DNA from: Colocasia esculenta
Lineage: Eukaryota; Streptophyta; Magnoliopsida; Alismatales; Araceae
DNA length: 64,000 nt
Reading direction: 5' to 3'
NCBI GenBank assembly: GCA_014218235.1
Contig: CM024755.1
Span: 93,848,948 to 93,912,947 of the forward strand
The translations under genes were made by a program, and so were the position numbers. The notes beneath the pieces are model-generated. The model searched no databases. It saw only the letters and a program-made list of their open reading frames with translations, and had not been told where the DNA came from. Of this stretch, positions 44,891 to 56,528 are shown piece by piece (position 1 is the stretch's first letter; every line of letters starts with the position of its first letter).

Positions 44891-46703
44891 AGTTCATCTT
44901 GTTTTATAGAATAGTTTTTTCAACCTATGTGATGTGATTTTTAGAGGGTTTGTGAATGGTTGCACATGTTATGAAATTTCTGACGGGTTAGGTATGTTCA
45001 CTAGGTCAAACCATGAATTTCTGTTAAAATTTTGATCATGATTACAAAGAATATAATTTCTGTTATGAGAAATTATGCATGTTATGACATGTGTAAATTC
45101 GGAATAAATATGTATGATGTATGATTTTGTTACATAAATTTTCCATGAACTTAGGGTTACTATATACATGTTTTAAGTTTGTTAGAATTGTCTGTTCACT
45201 ATCTACCATGTCTAATTGAATTATCTTATTAAATTGCATAAGATCTTTGTTAAATGTGAACAATAGATATACCGTCATGAAAATTCCAAAAAATTTACCA
45301 TATGATATATTTCACGTGTGGAGTTTGTGGTTAAAATTTGAGTCTGATCTAACATCTGTAATTATAGTTTTCAATTGTAAATGCATTAAAATCCATATTA
45401 AGCGTGATCATTGAAGAAACGGTATTTTCAGTGGTTAGTATCATGTTTAGGCACTGTTATGCATATTTTAATATTGTTAGATAGTCATGATAGGTTCTGT
45501 AACCTGAAATATATATGTTTAAATTATAAGCATGTGAATGGACCAATAAGTGCATGTAAAATGATGTTAAGCATGTGATTAATTTGAAGTAATGTGATTA
45601 AGTGAATGTGTGCCAAAATTGACATTGCTACCATAGAAGGTTGTGGAGCCGTACTATAGAAAAGTCTCTATGGGAAGGCTCAATGTGTATGTTATATCCT
45701 GTAGGTATCAGGATGAAATCTTGGAGGTGGACAAGTACCACTGGTTACGGTGGAGAGGGCTTCTCCTGGTTTTGCGCAGTTACCAAGATTCATCACTATA
45801 ATGCCTAGGTGACGGGTATGTGTTATGTGATATGTGTGTCCTTCTTTATGGTGGTTCAGACTATGTGTCACGGAAAATAATGTGTAAAGATGTGAACTAT
45901 GTGTGAATGTGCAAAGTGATCATGTGAAAGTGATGTGTAAATGTGTTACAATGTGAAATAATGTGAAACCATGCGATCATGTTACATTTATGTCAAAACA
46001 GCAAGCAAAATGTGTGAATATGTGTTATAAAAGCATGTGAAAAGTGTTAGACATCATGCTAGATTTGCTAGTAACCATGTGTTTAATTCCATGATCAAGT
46101 TATTTGGAAGTATGTTATGAATGAGATATAATTGATATCATGATTCAAGTTAAATCCATGTGTAGATAGTATGTTATGAATTATTCATTGAAATTGTGTA
46201 TTGTGACATGAACCATGTGGTAAAATTACTTTTATGTTAAATTGAATACCATGAATGTGATATGTGTAAGGATGTGCCAATAGGTTGCTTTCTGAGTCTT
46301 TTTATGAAGACTCATCCTTGATTTAACATACAGGTGAGACAGGTGTTCCTGCGATAGAGGAAGAGTTGGTGAGGAGCGACTCCGAGAGAGAGGAGTAGCT
46401 GCGCTATTAGAGGACTATATTTATAGCATGTACTTTCTATTTCCTAGTATGTGAACAATGTTACAATATGGATTTGTTTATATACGGACTTTGTTTATTT
46501 TCATTTATACTATAAAGACTGTGGGATGTGTGAGATGATGATGGAATAAGAATCTATTTCATTTCCGCTGTACTTTCCTTTGTTATTTATGTACATATCT
46601 ATCTATTGTGTTGTGTTGAGTACATGTCCCACTGTGACAGCGCACTTTATATTGACGTGGATTGGTATAACCGTACCGATATAAAGAGGGTCATTATAGA
46701 ACT

Positions 46704-47720
46704 TGAGGAGCTAGAGCTTGAGTCTTCATTTTACCATGTCGCAGGCATTACTTTCCTTGATATTTTCTTGTATTTTTGTTGGCTGTGCTTTCTATCTTTT
46801 CTTGAAGTTTCTTTTGATTCCTTCTTTTTCAATCTTGGAAAATCCATTTTAAAATGTCCGGGTTGTTTTCATTTGTAGTAGACTGGTTCCCTTGTTTTGC
46901 TTCTATTCCTTTTGTACTCTTTTCTGGGTTGGTATTTCTTCTTCTTGGCAAGAATTCTTTGTAACCTTCTTGATAGCAATGCTTCTTCTTCATCAGTGTC
47001 TTCAGATGTTGATGAACCAGTGTCATCACAGCTAGACAAAGGTGGTGCTGCTTTCAAAGTATTTGTTATTCTTTTCTTCCATTACTTTTCATTTAATATT
47101 TTCATGTTTATTTCATGAGCCATTAAGGATCCTATCAATTTTTCTGTAGGTAGTGTTGATAGATCATTAGCTTCTTCAATAGCAATTACTTTAGGAGTCT
47201 AATTAATGGTGAGTGATTTTAATATTTTCCTGACTGTTTCTCCTTGACTAAATTTCTTACCTAATGCATTCAATCCATTCATTATATCAGTAAATCTGGT
47301 GTATATTTGAGTTATTGATTCATTTTCTTCCATTTTGAATTGTTCATATTTAGTGATAAGTATATTAATTCTTGTTTCTTTAACCTTGTCAGTTCCTTCA
47401 TAGGTAACTCTCACAGTGTCCCACATTTTTTTAGAAGTTTTACAAGCTGAAACACGATTAAATTTCTTTTTAGATAATGCATAGCATATAATACATTTTG
47501 CATAATAATTTCTAGATATTAATTTCTTATCATCAGCAGTCCATTTAATTTTATCTTCTGTACTAGGATTTTTATTACCATCTTCTATAACTAACCAGAG
47601 GTCAAGATTTATACCTTGTATGAAGAATTCCATGCATGTCTTCGAGTAGTAGTAATCTTGTACATCAAAGAGAGGTGGACGATTGATTGATTAGCCTTCC
47701 TGTCCAAACTCAACTGCCAT
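46704..47720 (-). pseudogene. gag N-terminal part of B
   Basis: ATG at 47720 (MAVEFGQEG, then an in-frame stop). The 47633-47199 frame holds the UBN2-like core (YYAKCIICYALSKKKFNRVS, TYEGTDKVKETRINILITKY, LGKKFSQGETVRKIL). The part 47057-46869 is acidic and basic, followed by the first zinc knuckle in which all three Cys are lost: VYYK, a stop, KQPGHFKMDFP. The frame is then cut by the solo LTR at 46698. It is colinear with A1/A2 Gag. Confidence 0.87.
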
Positions 47721-47755
47721 CTTCTCGAAATCGTTGGATTTCTTTAAGAGAACCC

Positions 47756-47767
47756 GCTTTGATACCA
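47756..47767 (-). promoter_or_regulatory. primer binding site of B
   Basis: The minus strand reads TGGTATCAAAGC two bases after the LTR; one change from the initiator methionine tRNA match TGGTATCAGAGC. Confidence 0.85.
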
Positions 47768-48547
47768 CTTGTTGGATCGGTGACAGTAGAGCTTTTCACC
47801 TATAGGGTGGGTGAATAGGTGTTTTTGGTCAGGGAAGCAAAATTATCAGTTACATAAGAGCACACATTAGTTATGTTAGTCAAACCACAAAGGACACACA
47901 AGTTTTATCCTTGTTCAGACCTTCCTTCCAATGGAAGTCCTAAGTCTAGTCCTCAAGCCAAGGATTTCACTATCTTTTCAAAGATACAACACTTTGGTAC
48001 TCACCAGTCTTCCCTTCTACACAAGAGAAAAAAAAATCTGCTATCTACCACTAGCCTTCCCATTACGAAGGGGAACAGACTACCAAGACTACCTTGGCCT
48101 TCCCTCTTCCAGAGGGGTACACACCTACTCAATAGGTCTTCCCTTTCTAAAGGGGTGAACTTACTTTTAACAAGCTCCTTTTATGGAGAACTGGACTTTA
48201 GAAAGACTCCAGAATAGAAGAATAGGAAGGAGAGATTTAGTCTGAAGAACAACTTCCTAAGTCTACGAAAAGAACCTTTTACAAGGCAAAATTTGAACAA
48301 CTGCGTCACTGCATGCACAGGTAAGGCTTCAACACAACGTCCATACAATGTCTATGGATAGGACGCTTGATGTAGCACACTTGCACATTTTTCACCTCTT
48401 GTCATGTATGTGCTTGTCTCTCTCTTTTGCTATCTTGTATATGGCTTGTTATCTCCCACACTCATATATGTTTGCTTCTTTCAACTATCTTTGTATTTAT
48501 AGGCTTCATCCTTGTAGCCGATGCTTGAACTATTTGAATCTATCTGT

Positions 48548-50243
48548 TGTTGAACCACTCTCTATTTGTTCTTGTATTTTGGTGATAATAAAATTTATGA
48601 TGTAACTTAAATTGAATATTTTGTTTCATCTGTGTCGCATCAATCTCATAGCAAAAGCTAAGTCTTTCATTGATGTAATATTTGACGCACTAAAAGGATA
48701 AAGTCGATGTCTAACTCATATACATCGATTTCTGTTTAAGTGCCAAAGTAACAAGCGTTATAACGATTTGATTCTATAAGTGCCACAACGACTCTTTAAG
48801 GTTTATAATGATTTCCTCTTTGAGCACAGTGATTTGTTAAGAAATCGATGCCATAACGATTTCATAAGTGTTCGCAACGATTTCTTCTGTAAGCGCAACG
48901 TTTCGTTAAGAAATCGATGCCATAACGATTTGATAAGTGGCCTTAACGATTTCGTCTTTAAAGCGCATTGATTTGGTAAGAAATCGATCTCATAACGATT
49001 CTATAAGTGAGCGCAACGACTTGCTAAGTGAGCACAACGATTTGTTCTCACAACGATTTCTTTAGACCGTAACGATTTCTTAAGTAAAGGCATCGACTTG
49101 CCTTCACAACGATTTGTTAAGAAATCGTTCCCATAACGATTTCATAAGTCATGCTCATAACGATTTCTTCATGAATTCTGATCAAACACAGATTGCCTTT
49201 ATATTTCAAATATGCTTGGCGCTTAAATAAAAAGTCAAATATCTTCTGACAAAAAGCTGCATGCATATTTCAGAATCTTGTCAAAAAGATATGACCTACT
49301 ATTTTCAGTATGTCAGCAGAAGCACAGTACCATGCATCGTTTATCATAAACACTCTTTTATGCTAACACTCTCTTCTATGCTTACAGACATCGAAGACCA
49401 TCAGAGTCTGATTAAGACAAATGAAGAGGAGATGAGCAACGGCTAGAACTCCAACGGATCTCTTCAACGGATCCTTTCAAGAAGCTGCTCATATAAAAGC
49501 TGAAGCATAGCTGAAGAAAAGCAAGAGCTTTTCCTGAAGATTTTTCAAGAGTGTACAATCGGGAAGAACCTCAACTCCACATACACTCAAAAGAAAAGAG
49601 AGAAAGAGCCTGAGCCCAAGAAGAAGTATTCAAGCATCTGAAGCCCTCAAGCTTCAAGCTCCTTCTCCTCTCTTCTCTCTCTCTGTGTGTGCATCTTGTA
49701 AATCTGGGGGAGAGAGTCTTTTGCTGAGAGTTCTTGTAGTTGGTTTTTATTTGTTCCAACTCTCAGCTTTGTTCTTTCTTTTCTAAGAAAGACTTCTGTC
49801 CAGCTGTAGGACTGTATACAGTGTAGAACCCAGCTAGGGGTTTGTGTCTAGCAGAACCGCACTGGGGTTTGTACCAGGAGGTTGGCTTCTTTACCTGTAA
49901 GAGAAGTGGGCTGCCTTCTTGCCCGGGAAAGAGAAGAAGACCTGGTGGGAGATCCAGGGTGTTGTAAGGTCCATAAGGGGGACTGTACCCTTGGTTAGTG
50001 AAATCCCAAGAGTTTTCTTGGGGACTGGACGTAGGACTTCCATGTGGGAAGGGCCGAACCAGGATAAATCTCTTGTGTTATTTGTGTGATTGTTTATTTG
50101 CTTCCGCACTGCTACTCTTTATCACACCAAACTAACCAAACCTTCAAGTGTTAATTTCTGTGTTTAAGTTTCTATTTCAGATCTCAGAAAACCTATTCAC
50201 CCCCCCTCTAGGTTAGCTTGCTGCCGTACCAAAAGGGCCAACA
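48548..50243 (+). repeat. 5' LTR of A2 (1696 bp)
   Basis: TGTTGAACCACTC to GGGCCAACA. U3 (48720-49165) has many AACGATTT and AAATCGATGCCATAACGATT units; TATA is at 49492-49499; the leader has hairpins, with the box on the minus strand near 50027-50045. Confidence 0.92.
49492..49499 (+). promoter_or_regulatory. TATA box of A2 5' LTR
   Basis: TATAAAAG in GCTCATATAAAAGCTGAAGC, conserved with A1. Confidence 0.7.
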
Positions 50244-50245
50244 AG

Positions 50246-50257
50246 TGGTATCAGAGC
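50246..50257 (+). promoter_or_regulatory. primer binding site of A2
   Basis: TGGTATCAGAGC, two bases after the LTR, the same as in A1. Confidence 0.9.
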
Positions 50258-50303
50258 GGGTCTCTGATCATTCGAAGATCCAACGATCTTAGAGCAAAGA
50301 TCC

Positions 50304-52072
50304 ATGGCAGCTCAAGGATATGCTGAAGGTCAATCAGTCACCAGACCTCCATTCTTTGATGGAGAGGACTACCAATATTGGAAGATGCGAATGGAATGCT
50401 TCATTCGAGGCACAGACTTCGATCTGTGGCAGGTAATAGAGGTAGGTGATTTTGTTGTTGTTCCTGTTCCAGGCACTACTGCTATTACAATAGCTGATAA
50501 AAATAAACTATCTTTAAACTTTAAAGCTAAGAACTATTTATGTTGTGCTTTATCCAAAAAGGAATTTAGTAGAGTATCTGCATGCAAATCTACTAAAGAA
50601 ATTTGGGATAAACTGCAGATAACTTATGAAGGAACAGATAAAGTAAAACAAACTAGAATAGATATTCTTGTTTCACAATATGAACAATTTAAAATGCTTT
50701 CAAGCGAAAACATTACTACTATGTATAATAGATTTTCAAGCATAGTAGTAGGCTTAAATTCTCTTGGTAAAACTCTTTCCAATGAAGAAACCGTTAGAAA
50801 AATACTTAGGTCTTTAACCGTTTCATGGACACCTAAAGTAACCGCTATTGAAGAAGCCCATGACTTAACCAAATTGTCAATTGATAATTTAATAGGTTCT
50901 CTCATGGCACATGAAATAAATATGGAGCGATTGTCTGAAAGCTCATCTAAGAAGAAATGTACTAATGCTCTTAAGGTTGTAGCTGCTCCTTCCACTTCTT
51001 CTTCTAGCTCCAAAAATGCAGATTCTGAAGACAGTGACATAGATGAAGTTCTGTCCAAGCTTCGGAAAATTTTCAAGAAGAAAAATGGATCAAGAAGGAT
51101 TCAAAAGAAAGAAAAGAAAGAAAAGAACCAGTCTGCTATGAATGCAGAAAACCTGGACATCTGAGACCGGATTGTCCAAGACTCAAGAAGACTGGTCAAA
51201 CTGAAAAACCCAAGAAGCAGCACAAGAAATTTAAAAGAAGAGCCATGGCGGCTGCTTGGGAAAATGATGAGGTCACAAGCTCAGAATCATCAAGCTCAGA
51301 TTCGGAAAAAGAGCAGGTAAATCTAGCCCTCATGGTAGGACTAGATGAGGTACATTCTAACTCATCTTTTGATTCTTGCACAGATTCAGGATCAGAATCT
51401 GAAGATTTAGAACAAGTTTTCAATGAACTTTATGATAAACACAAGGTTGTTGTAAAAGAATTGAGAAATATCAAGAACAACCTTACTTGTTTGGAAAACA
51501 CTAATTCTGATCTTAAATCAGAAATGGAACAATTAGAGGAACAATTAAAAGATAGTAAAGAAAATAATCATCTTTTGAATGAAGATTTGAAAAGCAAAAA
51601 TAATGAAAAGTTAGAGTTAGAAGAAAAATTAAAAATTCTAACTGAAGAAAATCTCTACCTAAAAGAATCAGTTAGAAAATTAACAAAAGGAAAAACTTCT
51701 TTAGCTTTATGTTTGAAAGGGTCAAAACCTGGAAATAACAAGCAAGGCCTTGGATACATACCTCTGGAAAAAGGAAAACAAGCAGTAATTCCAGGAAAAT
51801 ATCCATTACCAAAATTTGTAAAAGAAACCAAGTTGCCTCAGAAAATGGCCCCTGTAAAAGAAAATGTTTTAAAAAATTATGTCCTAAACAGACATCATAA
51901 AAACAATAAGAACTACAAAATAGATTATATTCATTGTTGTTCTCATTGTAATAAATTAGGACACACAGTAAACACCTGCACAACAAGGTACTTAGTTTGG
52001 ATTCCTAAATGTTATTTTCATGCATCTAACCATCAAGGACCCAAAAAGAATTGGGTACCTACTTCTGAGTAA
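50304..52072 (+). pseudogene. A2 gag with one frameshift
   Basis: ATG 50304 (MAAQGYAEGQSVTRPPFFDG). It is open to 51164 with no nonsense codon, covering the UBN2-like core (LCCALSKKEFSRVSACKSTK, LGKTLSNEETVRKILRSL). A 14-bp gain within a GAAA-rich run at about 51107-51130 shifts the frame just before the zinc knuckle (A1: CYECRKPGHLRPDC). The other frame continues to 52072 with acidic Ser-rich, coiled-coil and second knuckle CSHCNKLGHTVNTC, ending NWVPTSE. This single lesion separates it from an intact 590-codon Gag of the family. Confidence 0.92.
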
Positions 52073-52481
52073 TGTATTTGCAGGTTAGCCTTGGAGCATC
52101 AAAAACCAAGAATGCTCAAGGCAGGAGTGACTGCAGATTCTTCATTCAAATCACATCTGAAGAAAGAGTAGTCACAAAAATGAATTAGTCTTTATTACTA
52201 ACAATTATTTGCAAGTTTCATTCAGGTGGAGTCTCTCATTCAGGGGGAGCACAGACTAAGGGGGAGTTATTCATTAAATATTATTGTTGAACCCCTCTAT
52301 GGTAAGAAATTCTCTCAAAAAGGGGGAGAGAAAATCCTGGTAAGATCCATCCTTTTTGGTTAGTGACAAAAAGGGGGAGAGTTTGTATGAATTTTCTGAA
52401 ACCTCTATGCTAACCTCTATGCTATATATATTTTTATCAGAAAATTCACATAAATTTTGTCATCACCAAAAAGGGGGAGAT
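52073..52481 (+). other. 3' noncoding tail and polypurine tract of A2
   Basis: No coding sequence. Purine runs of the AAGGGGGAG type recur (about 52238, 52257, 52318, 52370), the last at 52468-52481 next to the LTR. The start of the tail (GTTAGCCTTGGAGCATCA) is shared with A1. Confidence 0.75.
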
Positions 52482-54174
52482 TGTTGAACCACTCTCTATT
52501 TGTTCTTGTATTTTGGTGATAATAAAATTTATGATGTAACTTAAATTGAATATTTTGTTTCATCTGTGTCGCATCAATCTCATAGCAAAAGCTAAGTCTT
52601 TCATTGATGCAATATTTGACGCACTAAAAGGATAAAGTCGATGTCTAACTCATATACATCGATTTCTGTTTAAGTGCCAAAGTAACAAGCATTATAACGA
52701 TTTGATTCTATAAGTGCCACAACGACTCTTTAAGGTTTATAATGATTTCCTCTTTGAGCACAGTGATTTGTTAAGAAATCGATGCCATAATGATTTCATA
52801 AGTGTTCGCAACGATTTCTTCTGTAAGCGCAACGTTTCGTTAAGAAATCGATGCCATAACGATTTGATAAGTGGCCTTAACGATTTCGTCTTTAAAGCGC
52901 ATTGATTTGGTAAGAAATCGATCTCATAACGATTCTATAAGTGAGCGCAACGACTTGCTAAGTGAGCACAACGATTTGTTCTCACAACGATTTCTTTAGA
53001 CCGTAACGATTTCTTAAGTAAAGGCATCGACTTGCCTTCACAACGATTTGTTAAGAAATCGTTCCCATAACGATTTCATAAGTCATGCTCATAACGATTT
53101 CTTCATGAATTCTGATCAAACACAGATTGCCTTTATATTTCAAATATGCTTGGCGCTTAAATAAAAGTCAATATCTTCTGACAAAAAGCTGCATGCATAT
53201 TTCAGAATCTTGTCAAAAAGATATGACCTACTATTTTCAGTATGTCAGCAGAAGCACAGTACCATGCATCGTTTATCATAAACACTCTTTTATGCTAACA
53301 CTCTCTTCTATGCTTACAGACATCGAAGACCATCAGAGTCTGATTAAGACAAATGAAGAGGAGATGAGCAACGGCTAGAACTCCAACGGATCTCTTCAAC
53401 GGATCCTTTCAAGAAGCTGCTCATATAAAAGCTGAAGCATAGCTGAAGAAAAGCAAGAGCTTTTCCTGAAGATTTTTCAAGAGTGTACATCTGGGAAGAA
53501 CCTCAACTCCACATACACTCAAAAGAAAAGAGAGAAAGAGCCTGAGCCCAAGAAGAAGTATTCAAGCATCTGAAGCCCTCAAGCTTCAAGCTCCTTCTCC
53601 TCTCTTCTCTCTCTCTGTGTGTGCATCTTGTAAATCTGGGGAGAGAGTCTTTTGCTGAGAGTTCTTGTAGTTGGTTTTTATTTGTTCCAACTCTCAGCTT
53701 TGTTCTTTCTTTTCTAGGAAAGACTTCTGTCCAGCTGTAGGACTGTATACAGTGTAGAACCCAGCTAGGGGTTTGTGTCTAGCAGAACCGCACTGGGGTT
53801 TGTACCAGGAGGTTGGCTTCTTTACCTGTAAGAGAAGTGGGCTGCCTTCTTGCCCGGGAAAGAGAAGAAGACCTGGTGGGGGATCCAGGGTGTTGTAAGG
53901 TCCATAAGGGGGACTGTACCCTTGGTTAGTGAAATCCCAAGAGTTTGCTTGGGGACTGGACGTAGGACTTCCATGTGGGAAGGGCCGAACCAGGATAAAT
54001 CTCTTGTGTTATTTGTGTGATTGTTTATTTGCTTCCGCACTGCTACTCTTTATCACACCCAACTAACCAAACCTTCAAGTGTTAATTTCTGTGTTTAAGT
54101 TTCTATTTCAGATCTCAGAAAACCTATTCACCCCCCCTCTAGGTTAGCTTGCTGCCGTACCAAAAGGGCCAACA
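52482..54174 (+). repeat. 3' LTR of A2 (1693 bp)
   Basis: Near copy of the 5' LTR, with TATA at 53424-53431. It ends GGGCCAACA, followed by the duplicated TCTGT. Confidence 0.92.
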
Positions 54175-55552
54175 TCTGTTGGAGAGATAGTCGTTGCTTG
54201 ATCTTATTTGAATCTACCCGTTGGAGAGATAGTCGTGCATGTCTTCTTTCGAGGGCGAGGTGCATGTCTTTTTCCAAGAGCAACTTGCATGTCTTTTACA
54301 TTCACATTGATCAGACAGTCTCTTGTGCTGATTGTATTTCGTCCTTATCCTAAAATATACAAGTTCCAAGATATACTAGACTTGGTCTAGTATGTTAGCT
54401 ATGGATTTGATCATAGGTACTTGTGAGATATTTCAAATGTTAACAGCTATCCTTAGTGTACTAGCATTTAAGTTATGCATATAGATAAGATATGTAGTAG
54501 GTAGAGATCGTGAGTGCAGATCTGACAGAGGACAATATGGATGTTCTTAGTGGCAGATGTTAGAAGATCCTTTTCGCAGACTTTGACTCGATCTTTTTTA
54601 GGATAAAGATATTTTAGAAATAGAGCCATGATATTTTTATATCCAAAGATCTTGTAAAAGTAAGCATTAAATACATGTTGATTTATCATTTGTACTAAAG
54701 ATTCGTAATTCAAAATGTAGGTGAATTCAGGAAATTTACCGTGAGCTTTCGACATTAAAAAATGTCATGAATATGATATAAAATGTTAATGATGAGAAGA
54801 TATCATACATTTTGTATATTCTTCATTTATCTGATAAAGATATAATGTTATTTAATCGAAATGATACAATAGATATGATGAGTGATCTTCATATATGCCG
54901 AAGTAAACATCGAATATGACAAAGCTGACTTCGGATATGATGAAGTGAACTTTGGATATGATGAAGCTGACTTCGGATATGACAAAGTGAACTTCATATA
55001 TTACGATTTCAACATGATTATTCGAAGTAAGATCTTTGTGTTTTACTTCGCATATGACGAAGCTGACTTCAAATATGATGAAGCTAACTTCGGATATGGC
55101 GAAGTGAACTTTGGGTATCATGATATCAACATGATTAGTCGAAGAAAGATCTTTGTGTTTTACTTCGGATATGACAAAGTGAACTTCGTACATGCCGAAG
55201 TGAACTTCGGACACGACGAAGTGAACTTCATATATCAACATGATCAGTCAAAGAGATCTTCGTGTTTTACATTGTATTTGGCGAAGTTAACTTCGGATAT
55301 GATGAAGTAAACTTCGTATATGATGAAGTGAACTTCATGTATTTCTTAGGCTAGCAAAGTTATGGTTAGTATTTAAGAAGAATAATTTTGTATGTCTAAG
55401 TACGCTTTTGTTATATTACTTCTCAGAGAGAGAAATATTGTTCTATTTATAAGTAGATATCTTTTTATTTTGTCATCTTCAAAACTATTATATGTTTCGG
55501 ATTAAATCTATAAATATACAATGTATATATTGGGCAGAGGTTCAACAAAAAT

Positions 55553-56005
55553 GGATATTATTTTGTGTGAAAATCCCATTAAGGAAATGTTACAGAATTT
55601 TCTGAACTCATGACAAACATGACTTTTGTGAGATAGAAAGATAACCCAAGTGTATCTAGTAAAATCATCAATGATGACAAATCCATAATGTTTGCCACTA
55701 AGACTGAGCATTCTTGTTGGTCCTAAAAGGTCCATGTGAAGTAATTCTAGTGGCTTAATAGTGAGTACATCATTAAAGATCTTAAAAGATTTTCAGGCTT
55801 GTTTTCCTTGAGCACATATCCCATAAACATGATTTTCAACATCAAGAAAAGATGCAGGAAGTCCATTCACCAAATTTAACCTTATGAGTTTATTCAAGGT
55901 GCTGAAACTTGCATGACCAAGTCTCTTATGCCATGTCCATGCAATTTCATTTTTATTAGCAACCAAACAAATGTTTTCATCAAAATTTTTGTAAAGATTT
56001 ATCAA
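55553..56005 (-). pseudogene. Gag-pre-integrase and integrase N-terminal half of D
   Basis: Frame 56005-55793 has NEIAWTWHKRLGHASFSTLN with both zinc-binding His, VNGLPASFLDVENHVYGICA; the first Cys of the CxxC pair is Tyr-Gly context here (VYGICAQGKQA), so one Cys appears lost. Frame 55735-55508 has MDLLGPTRMLSLSGKHYGF with the first catalytic Asp, then DDFTRYTWVIFLSHKSHV and EFRKFCN. It stops at the B insertion and resumes at 31193 in the segment around the second catalytic Asp. Confidence 0.85.
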
Positions 56006-56528
56006 GTAAACATTGTTCTCTCTTTTTATAAAAAAGATTATTTTTTTTCAAAAGAAGAGTCAATTATTTTGCAAGAATTTGACGAAGAAACAACCATGTG
56101 ACCTTTGTTACACAATTGACTAATACTCAATAAATTGTAGTTCAAACCATCAATAAGCAAAACTTTTTCAATTGAGTTTGAGGGGGATTTACCAACCTTT
56201 CTAGATGTAATTATTTTTCCTTTATTTTTACCTCCAAATGTGACTGATCCTCCTTCATTTTCAATCAAACATGAGAACTTGGTTTTGTCTTCAGTTATGT
56301 GCCATGAACACCCACTATCAAGATACCACACATTTAAGCTGGGTGCACGGCCTTCCTGCACAAATCAAATCAGAGAAGAAAGAATTTTGGTACCCAAAAA
56401 TTATTGGGACCATCAATTTGATTGAGCAGAAATAGTAAATTTTTTCTAATCCACATTTGAGTAATTTTCAGTTTGTGTTTCACTTCTGAAATGACTTCCC
56501 TTTTTGGTAGTTTGACATTATGATTTGT
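56006..56528 (-). pseudogene. protease and Gag end of D
   Basis: The 56361-56038 frame reads VWYLDSGCSWHITEDKTKF with an intact Asp-Ser-Gly active site (Asp codon 56317-56319), then GGSVTFGGKNKGKIITSRKV and LNYNLLSISQLCNKGHMVV. Upstream, GPNNFWVPK near 56395 is the Gag-end motif found in A, B and C. The sequence is cut at 56528 by LTR E, so the rest of gag is displaced. Confidence 0.85.

Larger units (their letters stand above)
44097..46698 (+). mobile_element. Tekay-type solo LTR (2602 bp)
   Basis: Starts TGTAAGACCCTC and ends GGGTCATTATA, with GAACT at 44092-44096 and 46699-46703. The same family forms the 3' LTR of the Tekay element at 59522-62025 (opposite strand), including GTGGATTGGTATAA near the end. 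The terminal CA has become TA. It inserted in the gag of B. Internal hairpins are listed separately. Confidence 0.92.
48548..54174 (+). mobile_element. gag-only copia-type element A2
   Basis: Complete 5627-bp element with TSD TCTGT (48543-48547 and 54175-54179). LTRs 48548-50243 and 52482-54174 are nearly the same (roughly ten differences noticed by eye), so it is the youngest complete element here. The interior holds only gag. It is inserted in the 5' LTR of B. Confidence 0.93.
31194..55547 (-). mobile_element. SIRE-like Ty1/copia element B
   Basis: Flanked by AAAAT on both sides (31189-31193 and 55548-55552). The 3' LTR is 31194-33360; the 5' LTR starts at 47770 and is split by A2. Coding order on the minus strand is gag, protease, integrase, RT, RNase H, then a third frame before the 3' LTR. 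Two solo LTRs and A2 together account for about 11.7 kb of its 24.4-kb span. The third frame downstream of RNase H is typical of the SIRE lineage. Confidence 0.92.
47770..55547 (-). repeat. 5' LTR of B, split by A2
   Basis: The left part is 47770-48547 and the right part 54180-55547; with the TCTGT duplication counted once the total is about 2146 bp. It begins TGTTGGATCGG and ends GTTCAACA. It carries the leader hairpins (47921-48155), TATA at 48494-48501 and the ACTTCGGATATGACGAAGT array (54885-55340). A2 sits between TATA and the U3 array, so the LTR promoter is cut from its upstream array by 5.6 kb. Confidence 0.9.
17320..56528 (-). mobile_element. Ty1/copia element D (SIRE-like), heavily nested
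   Basis: The 3' LTR is 17320-19127. Internal parts recognised in D are 19128-20162, 28539-31193 and 55553-56528; the gaps are elements C and B, each with a perfect target duplication. Domain order on the minus strand (right to left) is Gag end, protease, integrase, RT, RNase H, LTR, which is copia order. Gag and the 5' LTR should lie right of 56528 and are displaced by later insertions, beyond what I can identify here. The base run TTAAG (17315-17319) is its expected left target duplication. Confidence 0.85.

Noticed and set aside
44097..46698. A host gene or promoter in the AT-rich stretch
   Set aside because: TG start, duplicated GAACT and similarity to the Tekay LTR show it is a solo LTR.
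47873..48217. Plus-strand ORFs in the B 5' LTR
   Set aside because: They run through the leader hairpin cluster; noncoding, and matched by the equivalent 3' LTR sequence without an open frame of the same length.
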